DNA of 64,000 nt from JAGOVB01 sp964577365 (GCA_964577365.1 CAZNYP010000002.1:1-64000); one strand, 5' to 3'. Counted from the first letter of the stretch, positions 1 to 8,586 are shown. Notes: a model not told the origin generated them from the letters alone. Numbers and translations: made by a program.

Positions 1-147
1 TCTCTCTCGAAAGAGAGGGGTTTCCCCATTCGGAAATCTTCGGATATAACGGTCACTAGGCACCTCCCCGAAGCGTATCGCCGCCTGTCGCGTCCTTCAT
101 CGCCTTCTAAAGCCAAGGCATCCACCATATGCACTTAAATTTCCCAT
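1..147 (-). rRNA. rrl: 23S ribosomal RNA, 5' end (partial)
   Basis: The reverse complement carries the conserved 5' segment of bacterial 23S rRNA, including GGTGGATGCCTTGGC (around 112-126) and the stem regions that follow. The mature 5' end is placed near 147 by analogy with E. coli, where about 22 bases precede GGTGGATGCC. The gene runs off the left edge of the window. No 16S gene lies upstream: the next gene on this strand is protein-coding and has its own terminator. Confidence 0.95.
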
Positions 148-346
148 TAGGAAATCTAAAAACCACAATTACATACTTAATTCACTTTCTTACCTGTTTT
201 AACTTAAAACCCATATTCAGTTGTCAAAGTTCGCCTAAATTATTTAAAAACCGCTTCTTCGAAAGCGGCCTTCACACATCACTTCGTCGAAGCTAGTATT
301 AAGGCCGTTTTTCGTTAGGATTTAACATAATTTAGTTGTGCTCATA

Positions 347-374
347 AGTATACTTATCGCTAAAATAAAGTCAA
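347..374 (-). promoter_or_regulatory. Promoter of the 23S rRNA gene
   Basis: On the minus strand TTGACT (374-369) and TATACT (352-347) are 16 bases apart, giving a predicted start near 340, about 190 bases before the mature 23S end. The leader contains a TTTGACAACTGAATA-like segment typical of sequence ahead of 23S genes and a hairpin at 251-268 (CCGCTT / AAGCGG). The -35 touches the terminator of the preceding gene, so the rRNA unit starts here. Confidence 0.7.
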
Positions 375-375
375 G

Positions 376-403
376 CAAAAACCCCGCCTTTGGGCGGGGT
401 TTT
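376..403 (-). terminator. Intrinsic terminator of the MscS-like gene
   Basis: The stem CCCCGCC/GGCGGGG (382-399) is followed on the minus strand by a T run (381-376). It closes the gene ending at 416 and sits directly against the -35 of the rRNA promoter. Confidence 0.9.
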
Positions 404-415
404 CTCGAGTGGGTA

Positions 416-1099
416 TTAATTACCTGAAACCTCGTGCTTCAATTTTGAGATGAGCTCTGCTGCTGCCTCCTTACCACCTAGGCCAAATGAAAGACCTACT
501 GCAAGTGAAACTGCAACAATAACTCCCATCACCACCATCTGGAGAATCTGACCACCGATACCGAGCTGGAAGAGTACTGCGAGGATAGCAAAGATCCAGA
601 TCGCCCACTTTGTCACAGTTCCAAGGAAATTTGCGTGCATCAAGTGTGCTGCTTTTGCACTAGCTACAACGAGCTTTCGTGCTACTTCAGCAATGACGAT
701 AGATACCATGAGGATGAGTACCGCTACGATCACCTTTGGCAAGTAGTAAAGCACAACGGTTCCGAGGAATTCATTTACCTGAGTGAGTCCGAGTACATCA
801 AACGATGCAACGAGGAACACTACGATAATGAACCACTTCACAAGTGCGCCTACAAAACTACCAGAATTAAGGTTGTGACCTGAACGGCGAACTACATCTT
901 CTACGCCTGCTGCACGAAGCGCATGGTCAACTTTGATTGATCGGAAAACAGCTTCGACGATCTTTTCGACGAGGACTGCAACTACCCAACCGATAACAAA
1001 GATAACTACTGCGATAACAAGACTAGGAACAAAACTAGCGACTCCTAGCCATACCCCCTGCAATGAACGAGTGAAGATTTCACCCCAATTTTCTAACAT
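416..1099 (-). CDS. MscS-related conserved TM-helix membrane protein
   Basis: A 227-residue integral membrane protein with about five hydrophobic segments. Near the C-terminus GLSFGLGGKEAA resembles the pore-lining segment of small-conductance mechanosensitive channels and the conserved TM-helix family (Pfam TM_helix). The cytoplasmic beta domain of true MscS channels is absent, so channel activity is uncertain. Two consecutive ATG codons exist (1102 and 1099). TATAAT at 1111-1106 lies six bases before the second, which I take as the start of a leaderless transcript. A terminator follows at once. Confidence 0.8.
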   Translation of the reverse strand: MLENWGEIFTRSLQGVWLGVASFVPSLVIAVVIFVIGWVVAVLVEKIVEAVFRSIKVDHALRAAGVEDVVRRSGHNLNSGSFVGALVKWFIIVVFLVASFDVLGLTQVNEFLGTVVLYYLPKVIVAVLILMVSIVIAEVARKLVVASAKAAHLMHANFLGTVTKWAIWIFAILAVLFQLGIGGQILQMVVMGVIVAVSLAVGLSFGLGGKEAAAELISKLKHEVSGN

Positions 1100-1152
1100 C
1101 ATACAATTATATGGTTAATATACTATTAATAATACCCTTATATTATATCACG

Positions 1153-1773
1153 CTACGAGAGAGACAACCGGTCGACAATCTTTACATGTGGAAAATCCAG
1201 TATATCCCTCACGAGCTTGTCATATACCCCGATACGGTACTCAAAATCTGCCGTCTCGAGAGCGGTATACGAGATCTCCTTGCCGAGTTCAGACTCCAAG
1301 ACTCTAATCGTATTTTCAATACGATTATCATCGAGTTCATCTCCTACGATCATGAGATCTACCCTACTCTCCCAGTCCTGGATAAATACCCCAGCAACTA
1401 TTAGTGCTTTTACCTTACCTACTTTTGAAAAGCGTCTTGCGATATCGTCATGGGAGTGCAGACTAACAGAGATAAGAAGGGTCTTTAGAGCATTGAGGTA
1501 TGGAAACTTTTGATCTAGGGCAAATCCCAGCCCCTTTACCTTTTTTACCGACACCTTTTTTTTCTTTGTAATAGTGACTTCCTTTGAAAAAGGCCGTCTC
1601 CGTACGAGCCCTACCGCGAGTAACGGTGATAGTTCTTTCTTTGCTTCACTACTAGTCATTTTGCCGCGCTCGATGATTTCATCCAGCGTAAAGATATATT
1701 CCGGATTAAAAAGGAATAGTCTCATTATCTTTACCTTTGCAGTCGTTCCGAACAATTTTTCCAATATATCCAT
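1153..1773 (-). CDS. Winged-helix protein with degenerate nucleotidyltransferase-like domain
   Basis: A 206-residue protein. Residues 1-60 look like a winged helix (start MDILEKLFG, then LDEIIERGKMTSSEAKKEL and a basic wing). The C-terminal half (VDLMIVGDELDD) resembles MNT-type nucleotidyltransferase folds but lacks the GS motif and most catalytic acids. The pattern recurs in CPR genomes under labels such as transcriptional regulator; the target is unknown. ATG 1773 has TAGAAT at 1786-1781 seven bases upstream. A TTG start at 1794 is possible but falls inside the rplL terminator. Confidence 0.65.
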   Translation of the reverse strand: MDILEKLFGTTAKVKIMRLFLFNPEYIFTLDEIIERGKMTSSEAKKELSPLLAVGLVRRRPFSKEVTITKKKKVSVKKVKGLGFALDQKFPYLNALKTLLISVSLHSHDDIARRFSKVGKVKALIVAGVFIQDWESRVDLMIVGDELDDNRIENTIRVLESELGKEISYTALETADFEYRIGVYDKLVRDILDFPHVKIVDRLSLS

Positions 1774-1792
1774 GGCGGTTATTCTAGCATAC

Positions 1793-1820
1793 AAAAAAGC
1801 CCCGTTTCCAGGGCTTTTCT
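1793..1820 (-). terminator. Terminator of rplJ-rplL
   Basis: An AGCCC/GGGCT hairpin with a T run on the minus strand, just after the rplL stop at 1827. Confidence 0.85.
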
Positions 1821-1826
1821 GTGGTG

Positions 1827-2216
1827 TTATTTTAGTTCTACCTTTCCACCTGCTGCTTCGATGTCTTTCTTCATCTTTTCTGCATCCTCCTTCTTTACTC
1901 CGTCCTTGACGAGAGCTGGTGCTCCATCAACGAGATCCTTTGCTTCTTTGAGACCGAGACCAAGAGCTTCTTTGATAACCTTGATAACTGCGATCTTCTG
2001 CTCACCTGCTGAAGCGAGGTGTACCGCAAATGATGATTTCTCATCCGCTGCTGCTGCACCTGCTGCTGGAGCCGCTACAGCAACTGCTGCTGCTGATACT
2101 CCAAATTTCTTTTCGAGCAATTTTACAAGCTCGTTTAGCTCAAGTACTGACATGGTCTCGATAGACTCAACGAGAGACTTGAACTTTGCTGGGATTTCTA
2201 CTGGTGTTGGTTCCAT
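1827..2216 (-). CDS. rplL: 50S ribosomal protein L7/L12
   Basis: A 129-residue stalk protein that recruits GTPase translation factors. The N-terminal dimerisation helix (LNELVKLLEKKFGV), an Ala-rich hinge (around residues 42-58) and the conserved C-terminal domain (KIAVIKVIKEALGLGLKEAK) are all present. Length is typical. It is 15 bases downstream of rplJ and ends in its own terminator, so the unit is rplJ-rplL only; rplK and rplA are not adjacent. Confidence 0.97.
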   Translation of the reverse strand: MEPTPVEIPAKFKSLVESIETMSVLELNELVKLLEKKFGVSAAAVAVAAPAAGAAAADEKSSFAVHLASAGEQKIAVIKVIKEALGLGLKEAKDLVDGAPALVKDGVKKEDAEKMKKDIEAAGGKVELK

Positions 2217-2231
2217 ATATTTTATAAATTA

Positions 2232-2720
2232 TTAAGCTTTCTTTTTTGCTATCTCACTGAGTGCCATAACAAATCCCTGTATAGGAGAGTTGATGACATT
2301 GACAAACATACCTCGCAATACATCCTGAGATGGGATGAGGGCAATAGACAGCATCTCGTCCTTGGTCATGTATTTTCCTTCAAATACTCCACCAATAATA
2401 CTTAGATTGTCTTTGAATTTCTTTTGAAATTCATATACTCCTCGAGCTGGAGCAATGAGATCTGTACCATATGCGATACCGACTTCACCGACGAGCTCTG
2501 GCATGGTCCCCTCGTATTTCTTTGCATCGAGCGCACGTCGAGTGAGCGTCTTCTTTGAAACAAAGAATCTTACTCCATCAGCTCGTAGTGTATTTCGAAA
2601 CTTTGTCGTATCTCCCACTTTTAGACCGTGGAAATTTACGAATACGATAGACTGTGCATCCTTCATCGCCGCATCAAGTGTTGCGACTACCTCCTTCTTT
2701 TTATTTTTTGAAAGTGCCAT
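2232..2720 (-). CDS. rplJ: 50S ribosomal protein L10
   Basis: A 162-residue protein that anchors L7/L12 dimers to the ribosome. The N-terminal globular domain is recognisable (MALSKNKKKEVVATLDAA, IVFVNFHGLKV) and a C-terminal helix binds L12. First gene of rplJ-rplL. It is preceded by an L10-type leader and a strong promoter, so translation is probably feedback-controlled by the L10-L12 complex. Confidence 0.97.
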   Translation of the reverse strand: MALSKNKKKEVVATLDAAMKDAQSIVFVNFHGLKVGDTTKFRNTLRADGVRFFVSKKTLTRRALDAKKYEGTMPELVGEVGIAYGTDLIAPARGVYEFQKKFKDNLSIIGGVFEGKYMTKDEMLSIALIPSQDVLRGMFVNVINSPIQGFVMALSEIAKKKA

Positions 2721-2803
2721 ACTGTTTTTTTAGCGTATAAACGACCTTTAGGCTGTAGAGTTACCTCGGTAGGACTTACTGATGCCTACGTTCTTTGGCC
2801 TAT
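2721..2803 (-). promoter_or_regulatory. Ribosomal protein L10 leader
   Basis: The untranslated leader between the predicted transcription start (about 2803) and the rplJ ATG contains GTCCTACCGAGGTAA (minus strand, around 2776-2762). This resembles the conserved core of bacterial L10 leaders, which mimic the L10 site on 23S rRNA. Position in front of rplJ fits. A covariance search against the L10 leader family would settle it. Confidence 0.7.
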
Positions 2804-2809
2804 GCGGAC

Positions 2810-2838
2810 ATACTACCCCCTGTGCTTGATCCTGTCAA
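2810..2838 (-). promoter_or_regulatory. Promoter of rplJ-rplL
   Basis: TTGACA (2838-2833) and TAGTAT (2815-2810) are separated by 17 bases on the minus strand, close to a consensus sigma-70 promoter. Confidence 0.8.
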
Positions 2839-2917
2839 TAAACCGCTTTATAACGCGATGTTTCCAGGGTTTATTCTTTCGATAAGGCTTTAGTTCTCGT
2901 TCGTATTTGCCATTTCA

Positions 2918-5242
2918 TTACTTGTTGAGTGTTATGTTTGTGTCTTCAGCTGTACCAGACACTCCCATCTCAATATTTGAACCTTTTTGTACATTTCCAG
3001 CAAAAACAGCCACCTCCTCCTGCTCACCAAGTCCGTTCTGTACACTGGTCTCCAGGGTGAAACTGCCCGACCCTGTACCATTTCCCTTTATGGTATAGTC
3101 ACCCACTGGAAGTATGATGGTTTTCACATCCCCAAAGTCACTATATGTACTGCCAGGTATGTCTTCATCATAAAACTCAAAGAGTCCGGGCTCTACATCT
3201 AATTCTCTTTCTCTTTCTAGTACATCGAGCGCTGGACCCGTGTGATTGCCTTCACTGTCATACGCATGGATATCGACCGGTGAGTGCATCTTTACCACTA
3301 TGTGATCATACTCTTTGGATATCGTGGGGGTTGTGGTGGATATACTACTCTGTATTCCAGAGATCATACTCCAGATCCACGAAAGGACACTGGCACTCTG
3401 AGTGATATTTGCATGTGATATACCTTTTTCTTTCGACAAATCAAAGAAGTAACTATTTTTAAATATATTACTACTACTTGCGAGTACCGTACCATCACCG
3501 AGTAGAGTCATTTCTGATAACGAACGGAGGGTGGGCTTGTTCCATCCTGTGAGAGAATTTATCTTAGGAAAACTGATTGTGTCGAGTATTTTATGCATGT
3601 TTTTTGCTTGCGTAGCGAGAGCAGTATTGAGCTTCATTGGTTGCTTGAGATCCTTCGAAGTCGAGGCGACTCCGGTAGCAGGGGTAGTGAATGTCGATGG
3701 CAACAAACCGTAGGCTCCAGGCATATTGGCTCCAAACTTTCGAGCGGTGAATTTGTTCAGTACGATTCCACGTCCCAGAGACTGTCCGTACCCATACTGT
3801 AATGCAGCGATGGCCTGTGGAGTGCCTGTATGGGGCACTGCGATAAAGGTGAGTGAATCTATGAGATCTTGTTTGCCCACCTTGGTGAGCTCGGCGAGGA
3901 GGGCCTTGGCGACGAGACCTCCATTGCTGTGGCCGACGATAGCAACCTTTCCCGTACGAGAATCTCTTGCGAGCTGTTCTAGAGTACCGATCATCTGCGG
4001 AGCAATAGTCGTTGGTAGCATGCGCCAATCATATGGATATGCTTTCCACGCGACAATTTCTTTTTGCCGCACTTTGTCATCGAACATATCAGTGAGATCA
4101 CTATATATGTCATAGCCGAGGCCACTGGTGAGTATGTTGCCTATACTCACCGCACTCAGACTTTTGCCTTGATTATCGAGGTTAAGTTTTTCGACGTCTG
4201 CATTACGATTTGGTGTCCATAGTTGATTGTCCCCTAGTGAAAGCAGACTTGCTTGGAACCCCGGAATAAAGAGCACACTGGAACAGCACATCCCACGAAC
4301 CACCCATGGATCCACATTTACCTTGCCTATATTTTTAGTTGGGCCTACATTGCTCCCCCACCAGTTGTTTTCTGCCTGAACAGTGATATCTGAACCATTT
4401 GCTATGTCATATCGAGACGAATCCATGAACTCACTACCATGTATTACGACTTGGTCTATCGGGGATTCTGCATTTCCCATTCCCCCAACCGAAACATCAT
4501 CCAGGACCATGGCTACAGACACAGCATCATTGTTCTCCTTGAAGAGGCTGTTCGTGATACCAACATCTGAGAATTTAGTAGATAGAGCTGTGGTATTTTT
4601 GTTGAGACTGGTTTTATCTATGCGAATTGTAGAACTGTTTGCCAAAAGTGCGTTTACGAAGTTTGACAGTGTACTACTTGATATATTTACCGAAGTGTCT
4701 TCTAGAACCAGACCCTGATTCTCATAATTCCCAGAGAGATTGCCACGGATTATTTCAATATCACTATCTATACTATATATACTGGTATTTCTACAATTTT
4801 TGAAATCGGTATCAATGAGATCTACCTGGGATCTCTCAAGTGTGATGCAGAAATCCATGGTATCAAATATGGTGTTTTTAAAAACAATATTTGAATCTCT
4901 AATAATGAGTCCGGTGTATGAATTCTCGAAAATCACATGATCAAACTCTGAACTCGTCCCTGACACTATCTGGAGTGCCCAATTTTTTGTTTCAGACGTA
5001 GAAGTAAACCGTACTGGCTCTGTGACTGTACCTTGTGCATATACTGATCCTACGACTTTTAGAGACTCTAGATTTGCATCACCCAATTTTACTGTGACTC
5101 CTGGTTCGATATACAGATCACCATTGATAACAAGGTCTGACTCTACTACATATGGACTATTTTCTTTGGTCCAGGTCACTGTCTCTGCATATATAGTATG
5201 CGGCATTACGCACAGTAGTATAAAGATAATTTTTTTAATCAT
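2918..5242 (-). CDS. Secreted beta-helix protein fused to an LCAT-like lipase/acyltransferase
   Basis: A 774-residue exported protein. A signal peptide covers residues 1-19 (ends TIYA). Residues about 30-310 form a parallel beta-helix of short repeats, closing with NNWWGSNVGP, a common cap of such helices. Residues about 315-620 are an alpha/beta hydrolase: PGFQASLL near the oxyanion region, PYDWR (403-407) as in lecithin:cholesterol acyltransferases, and the nucleophile elbow GHSNGG with Ser439. The last 130 residues look beta-rich and may bind a surface. Substrate is unknown; lipid or ester hydrolysis outside the cell is the inference. Only a TATACC-like element lies upstream. Confidence 0.75.
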   Translation of the reverse strand: MIKKIIFILLCVMPHTIYAETVTWTKENSPYVVESDLVINGDLYIEPGVTVKLGDANLESLKVVGSVYAQGTVTEPVRFTSTSETKNWALQIVSGTSSEFDHVIFENSYTGLIIRDSNIVFKNTIFDTMDFCITLERSQVDLIDTDFKNCRNTSIYSIDSDIEIIRGNLSGNYENQGLVLEDTSVNISSSTLSNFVNALLANSSTIRIDKTSLNKNTTALSTKFSDVGITNSLFKENNDAVSVAMVLDDVSVGGMGNAESPIDQVVIHGSEFMDSSRYDIANGSDITVQAENNWWGSNVGPTKNIGKVNVDPWVVRGMCCSSVLFIPGFQASLLSLGDNQLWTPNRNADVEKLNLDNQGKSLSAVSIGNILTSGLGYDIYSDLTDMFDDKVRQKEIVAWKAYPYDWRMLPTTIAPQMIGTLEQLARDSRTGKVAIVGHSNGGLVAKALLAELTKVGKQDLIDSLTFIAVPHTGTPQAIAALQYGYGQSLGRGIVLNKFTARKFGANMPGAYGLLPSTFTTPATGVASTSKDLKQPMKLNTALATQAKNMHKILDTISFPKINSLTGWNKPTLRSLSEMTLLGDGTVLASSSNIFKNSYFFDLSKEKGISHANITQSASVLSWIWSMISGIQSSISTTTPTISKEYDHIVVKMHSPVDIHAYDSEGNHTGPALDVLERERELDVEPGLFEFYDEDIPGSTYSDFGDVKTIILPVGDYTIKGNGTGSGSFTLETSVQNGLGEQEEVAVFAGNVQKGSNIEMGVSGTAEDTNITLNK

Positions 5243-5343
5243 TTTGTTTTTATTAGCTGGTATACAGCAATACTACAAAATGAGCGATAACATCTTTATA
5301 AACTTTTCACTAAAAATTAGCCCGACTTATCCCCAACTGTGGA

Positions 5344-5451
5344 TTACTGAGCGATCCCAGAGTACTTCCCTACCATAAAGAGCACGCCGAGACTCATACT
5401 CAAAATAAAGGTAAAACCGAGGAGAAACTTGAAAAAGCTTTTATCTATCAT
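5344..5451 (-). CDS. Small membrane protein (35 residues)
   Basis: A short frame, start MIDKSFFKFLLGFTF, with one hydrophobic helix and end KYSGIAQ. TATAAT at 5463-5458 lies exactly six bases before the ATG, the same spacing as at many certain genes here, which is the main reason to believe it. It lies between the S-layer terminator and the lipase gene. Function unknown. Confidence 0.55.
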   Translation of the reverse strand: MIDKSFFKFLLGFTFILSMSLGVLFMVGKYSGIAQ

Positions 5452-5467
5452 GTATATATTATACAAA

Positions 5468-5498
5468 ACAAAAAACCACCCGTGAAGGTGGTTTTTTG
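5468..5498 (-). terminator. Terminator of the S-layer-like gene
   Basis: AACCACC/GGTGGTT stem (5474-5493) flanked by A and T runs on both sides, so it could work in either direction. It follows the stop at 5532. Confidence 0.85.
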
Positions 5499-5531
5499 TT
5501 TATCTAACCTGCTCTAACTTTCTAGCTTAGA

Positions 5532-7391
5532 TTATTGAAGAATAATCTTTGCTGTCTCAATGTTGTTCAAGTCTGAAGTGAATGCTGTGTAAGCAGATAT
5601 TGCTGCTGAGTCAGCGTCATCAAACCGAATTGTGTTGAGTTCGATACCGAATGTACCTGAAGTTGGAGTTCCGTTTAGGAGTACAACCTGGAGAGTGAAT
5701 GTTTCTGTATCACCTTCTCGTACTCGGTATGAAGCATCTTCTTCATCAGCATCTGATGAGAGTGAAGAAGTAGTTGTACCAGTGAATGTTCCACCGATAA
5801 CACTGAATTCTACACCGTGATCACCTGAAGCTGATACAAGGTTACTTGTAGAAGCAATGTAAGCATCTTCACCGAAAGCAGTCACATCAAACTCGATAGT
5901 GTAAACACCTCGTGAGTTTGGATATGTTTCACTTTCGTCTGTGATATCAGCCTTTACTGACTTCTTAACAACACTTATACCATCCATAAAGAATGTCTGT
6001 GTCTCTGATGTCATACTTCCATCGATAGTAACAGAATCGCCTTCTTCATCCTCAGCATCCCATAGGGCACTTGAGGTTGCAGACACGTATATACTGTCGC
6101 CAGCTGTGAAGCCTCCATCGAGATCATTAAGGTCAGCTACAACCTTAAGAGTTTCTGTATCTCCTTCACCGACTGTGAGGTCGATGTCTTCGAATACAAT
6201 ACTTCGTCCTGTAGCAGTAGTTGATGAAACAGAAACTGAATCAAGAGTCTTTGAACCCATCATCAATTTAACAGTTCGAACAATTTCTCCTACACCTGCA
6301 CCTGAAGAGGTAAGGTAGATAGGGAGATCAGTGATCTCAACATCCTGCTCATCTGCTTCGAGGTCGATAACAGCGAGTGTTACATCCTTTGTGTCGTTTT
6401 CGTCATCAACCTTTACAGTTGAAGCTACTGGTGACTCATCTGCCTCACTGATAGTGAGGTCTCCAGATGTTCGAGTCTCGATAGTAAATGACTCAGATAG
6501 AGAATCTCCGTCTACGTAAGTCTCAGAGATACCAGCTGCGTCGACAGCTCGGATTCCATTGTCTGGAACCTCAACTGTGATATCAACGTTAGCATCGTCT
6601 GAATCGAGGTTATTAACAGCCGTAACTGCTACATATACCTCTGCCTTGTCATTCTCCTTTACAACAGCGTTGAGGCCGGTAAATCGGAATGAGTAGACAT
6701 CGTTATCTTCATCAGCCTCATCTACATCAGCATCAGCAACTTTCTTGCCGTCTATGTAAATAGTAACTGACTCGATGTAATCCTCAAGCTTTGAACTTCC
6801 TCCAGAACCAACTGTGAAGTCAACGTCGAGACGTTCAACTGCAACGTCTGAGTCTTCAGCTTCGTATTCAACACCAAGAACTTTCTCTTCTTCACCTTCG
6901 TCAACAGTTGATTCACTGCCTCCGATAGTGTCGATGTTTGTAAGTTCTCCCTCACCTCCTGAAAGACCTACTGGTGTAGTAGGAGTTGTTGGAGTTGTAG
7001 GTGTTGTAACTGAGCCAGAAGCGTTAAGCTTTGCTCGAGTCTGTGGACCTACGAAACCTGTAGCTGGAAGAGCTACTGAAGCCTGGTAAGCTGTAACTGC
7101 TGTCTTTGTAAGCTGTCCAAAGTATCCCTTTGCTGTTCCTGCTGGAATAGAAAGGAATCCCTTTGCTGATAGCCAGTCCTGAAGTGCAACTACATCTGCT
7201 CCTGTAGAACCTACAGTAAGGTTAGTATTGAACTGGTAACCAGCTGACGCTGTACCTCCTGAAAGACCAGCGATCTGAGCAGTAAGCTGCGCGATCTGAG
7301 CCTGGAGTTCAGCAACGGTGAGAGCGTTTGCGTTTGTAGCGCCAAGACTCAATGCGAGTGCTATAGCAACTACTCCTAGAATTTTCTTCAT
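5532..7391 (-). CDS. Secreted peptidoglycan-binding surface protein, probable S-layer protein
   Basis: A 619-residue acidic exported protein. Signal peptide to about residue 24 (ends NANA), a short coiled segment (AELQAQIAQLTAQIAGL), a PG_binding_1 domain at about 55-125 (GSTGADVVALQDWLSAKG, GYFGQLTKTAV, GFVGPQTRAKL), a Thr-Pro linker (TTPTTPTTP), then some 470 residues of beta-rich, Asp/Glu-rich sequence like Ig-type repeats. This layout matches proteins taken to be cell-surface lattice proteins in Parcubacteria. A strong promoter, a 220-base structured leader and a strong terminator point to high expression. Assembly into a lattice is inference. Confidence 0.8.
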   Translation of the reverse strand: MKKILGVVAIALALSLGATNANALTVAELQAQIAQLTAQIAGLSGGTASAGYQFNTNLTVGSTGADVVALQDWLSAKGFLSIPAGTAKGYFGQLTKTAVTAYQASVALPATGFVGPQTRAKLNASGSVTTPTTPTTPTTPVGLSGGEGELTNIDTIGGSESTVDEGEEEKVLGVEYEAEDSDVAVERLDVDFTVGSGGSSKLEDYIESVTIYIDGKKVADADVDEADEDNDVYSFRFTGLNAVVKENDKAEVYVAVTAVNNLDSDDANVDITVEVPDNGIRAVDAAGISETYVDGDSLSESFTIETRTSGDLTISEADESPVASTVKVDDENDTKDVTLAVIDLEADEQDVEITDLPIYLTSSGAGVGEIVRTVKLMMGSKTLDSVSVSSTTATGRSIVFEDIDLTVGEGDTETLKVVADLNDLDGGFTAGDSIYVSATSSALWDAEDEEGDSVTIDGSMTSETQTFFMDGISVVKKSVKADITDESETYPNSRGVYTIEFDVTAFGEDAYIASTSNLVSASGDHGVEFSVIGGTFTGTTTSSLSSDADEEDASYRVREGDTETFTLQVVLLNGTPTSGTFGIELNTIRFDDADSAAISAYTAFTSDLNNIETAKIILQ

Positions 7392-7612
7392 TTAAGTAAT
7401 TAATTAATTGCTTCTCTTTTATTAATAAAGTTTTGAGAAGCGGGCACAATTTATAAACTGATAAAACCTTCGTGACTGAAATTGCATATCGTCGGTCTTG
7501 CAACTCTGATATGCACTACACTAACCCTCACTCTTGTTATCGACTCGAGTGTGGGATAGCTAGTAAATGTTGGTCTGAAATACGGTCATGCAGTCGTGGC
7601 AGAATAATGCTG
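7392..7612 (-). promoter_or_regulatory. Structured 5' untranslated leader of the surface protein gene
   Basis: The leader holds three inverted repeats: 7525-7555 (CCCTCACTC / GAGTGTGGG, one mismatch), 7483-7515 (TGCATATC / GATATGCA, perfect, 17-base loop) and 7410-7441 (GCTTCTC / GAGAAGC, with a second palindrome inside the loop). The last hairpin ends about 18 bases before the ATG and buries the only purine-rich SD-like stretch (AAAAGAGAAG). Roles in message stability or translation control are inference. Confidence 0.55.
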
Positions 7613-7619
7613 AATTTTC

Positions 7620-7649
7620 TGTATAGTTTATCCACTATTTAAATGTCAA
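7620..7649 (-). promoter_or_regulatory. Promoter of the surface protein gene
   Basis: TTGACA (7649-7644) and TATACA (7625-7620) with an 18-base spacer on the minus strand. Other AT-rich hexamers occur at 7755-7760 and near 7692 but lack a matching -35. Confidence 0.65.
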
Positions 7650-7777
7650 CGTCCGTTCATTTCTGGGTAAATTTCTGTCGGTATTTTGAAAGTATAACAC
7701 ATCAAAAATAGGTAGAAAATAGCCCAGTGGATAACTAGTGGATATCTTAGCTTATATTATAGACAAAGTCAAACCTT

Positions 7778-8464
7778 TTACCTTAGAGAATAGCGGCTCC
7801 AGCGACGCTCACCTTCACGCTTAACCACCCCTTTTTCGACCAATTCTATGAGCTCTCTTTGTATGGTCTTTTCACTGCATCCGGTTACGACTTGGGCCAC
7901 GTCCTTTACGGTCAGATTTGACCTATTTTTAAGGACTTCCACGATAGCTGTTTTTCGATCCATTTTTTTGGTATTATCCAAGACACTGTCCTTTATACGA
8001 ATTTCAGCCTGAGGTGCCTTATTTACTACATTATTAAAGAACTTCTCTGACAAAACATATCCTTCACGCTCCTTATTATTTACCATATTGTCTTTTAGAA
8101 TATTTATCAGTTTGTCGAGCTCCCCACGCATCACTTCATGATTCATGTCCGAGAGTAATCCCGATATGTGTCCCAAATTTATTGCTGAAATAATCTCGAA
8201 AAGATCAGAAAATATAGATCTAGCAACGGTATCTTTTTCAAACGCTTGATTGTCGTTGAGCGTCAACACTGATGAAATAAGTGACATACTGTGCTCGCGG
8301 ATCTTCCACTTTATAGGTTCTTTGTCTTTTAAAAGACCGGTGATGAGATATAGGCCGGCCACGATTCTTTCTGTCTTTTTAAATACAGCCTTAAGATAAG
8401 CCTCTCCTGAGAAGAAGCCAATTTTGTTTAGGTCTTGATTGTCCTCAATATTGTCTTTTATCAT
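7778..8464 (-). CDS. HTH transcriptional regulator, CPR-type, unknown target
   Basis: A 228-residue protein. The N-terminal 150 residues are helical and unlike any family I can name. Residues about 165-228 form a DeoR-like winged helix (MDRKTAIVEVLKNRS, VKDVAQVVTGCSEKTIQRE, LVEKGVVKREG). It is transcribed away from ftsK. Its promoter is threaded with TGTCC direct repeats (8500, 8510, 8531), so self-regulation is likely but inferred. The leader is about 45 bases, unlike most genes here. Confidence 0.65.
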   Translation of the reverse strand: MIKDNIEDNQDLNKIGFFSGEAYLKAVFKKTERIVAGLYLITGLLKDKEPIKWKIREHSMSLISSVLTLNDNQAFEKDTVARSIFSDLFEIISAINLGHISGLLSDMNHEVMRGELDKLINILKDNMVNNKEREGYVLSEKFFNNVVNKAPQAEIRIKDSVLDNTKKMDRKTAIVEVLKNRSNLTVKDVAQVVTGCSEKTIQRELIELVEKGVVKREGERRWSRYSLR

Positions 8465-8499
8465 TCTAATTTGTCTCTTACAATTTTGTGGCTTTTGGC

Positions 8500-8544
8500 T
8501 GTCCTTGTATGTCCATTATATCCTTTTGACTGTCTTTTTGTAAA
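8500..8544 (-). promoter_or_regulatory. Promoter with TGTCC/GGACA direct-repeat operators
   Basis: For the minus-strand regulator, TTTACA (8544-8539) and TATAAT (8520-8515) are 18 bases apart. Plus-strand TGTCC occurs at 8500 and 8510 and TGTCT at 8531, i.e. 10 and 21 bases apart, on one face of the helix, inside and just after the promoter. Further copies are TGTCT at 8472, TGTCC at 8566 and TGTCA at 8588-8592, the last two near the ftsK start. Confidence 0.6.
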
Positions 8545-8586
8545 GCAATATAGCCATATTTTTTGTGTCCATGCTATTATTATGTG

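Noticed and set aside
148..415. A 16S gene or tRNA upstream of the 23S gene
   Set aside because: The interval holds only a promoter, small hairpins and a terminator, and is too short and unlike 16S.
1153..1794. TTG start at 1794 for the wHTH protein
   Set aside because: It lies in the rplL terminator; ATG 1773 fits the -10 spacing rule and the family N-terminus.
3591..4028. 145-codon open frame overlapping the lipase gene in another minus-strand frame
   Set aside because: Composition is Arg/His/Ser-rich with no recognisable pattern; it shadows the clear hydrolase domain.
6960..7010. Short tandem repeats (GTTGGAGTTGTAGGTGTTGTA-like) suggesting a satellite or CRISPR
   Set aside because: They are the coding of the TTPTTPTTP linker in the surface protein; no spacers.
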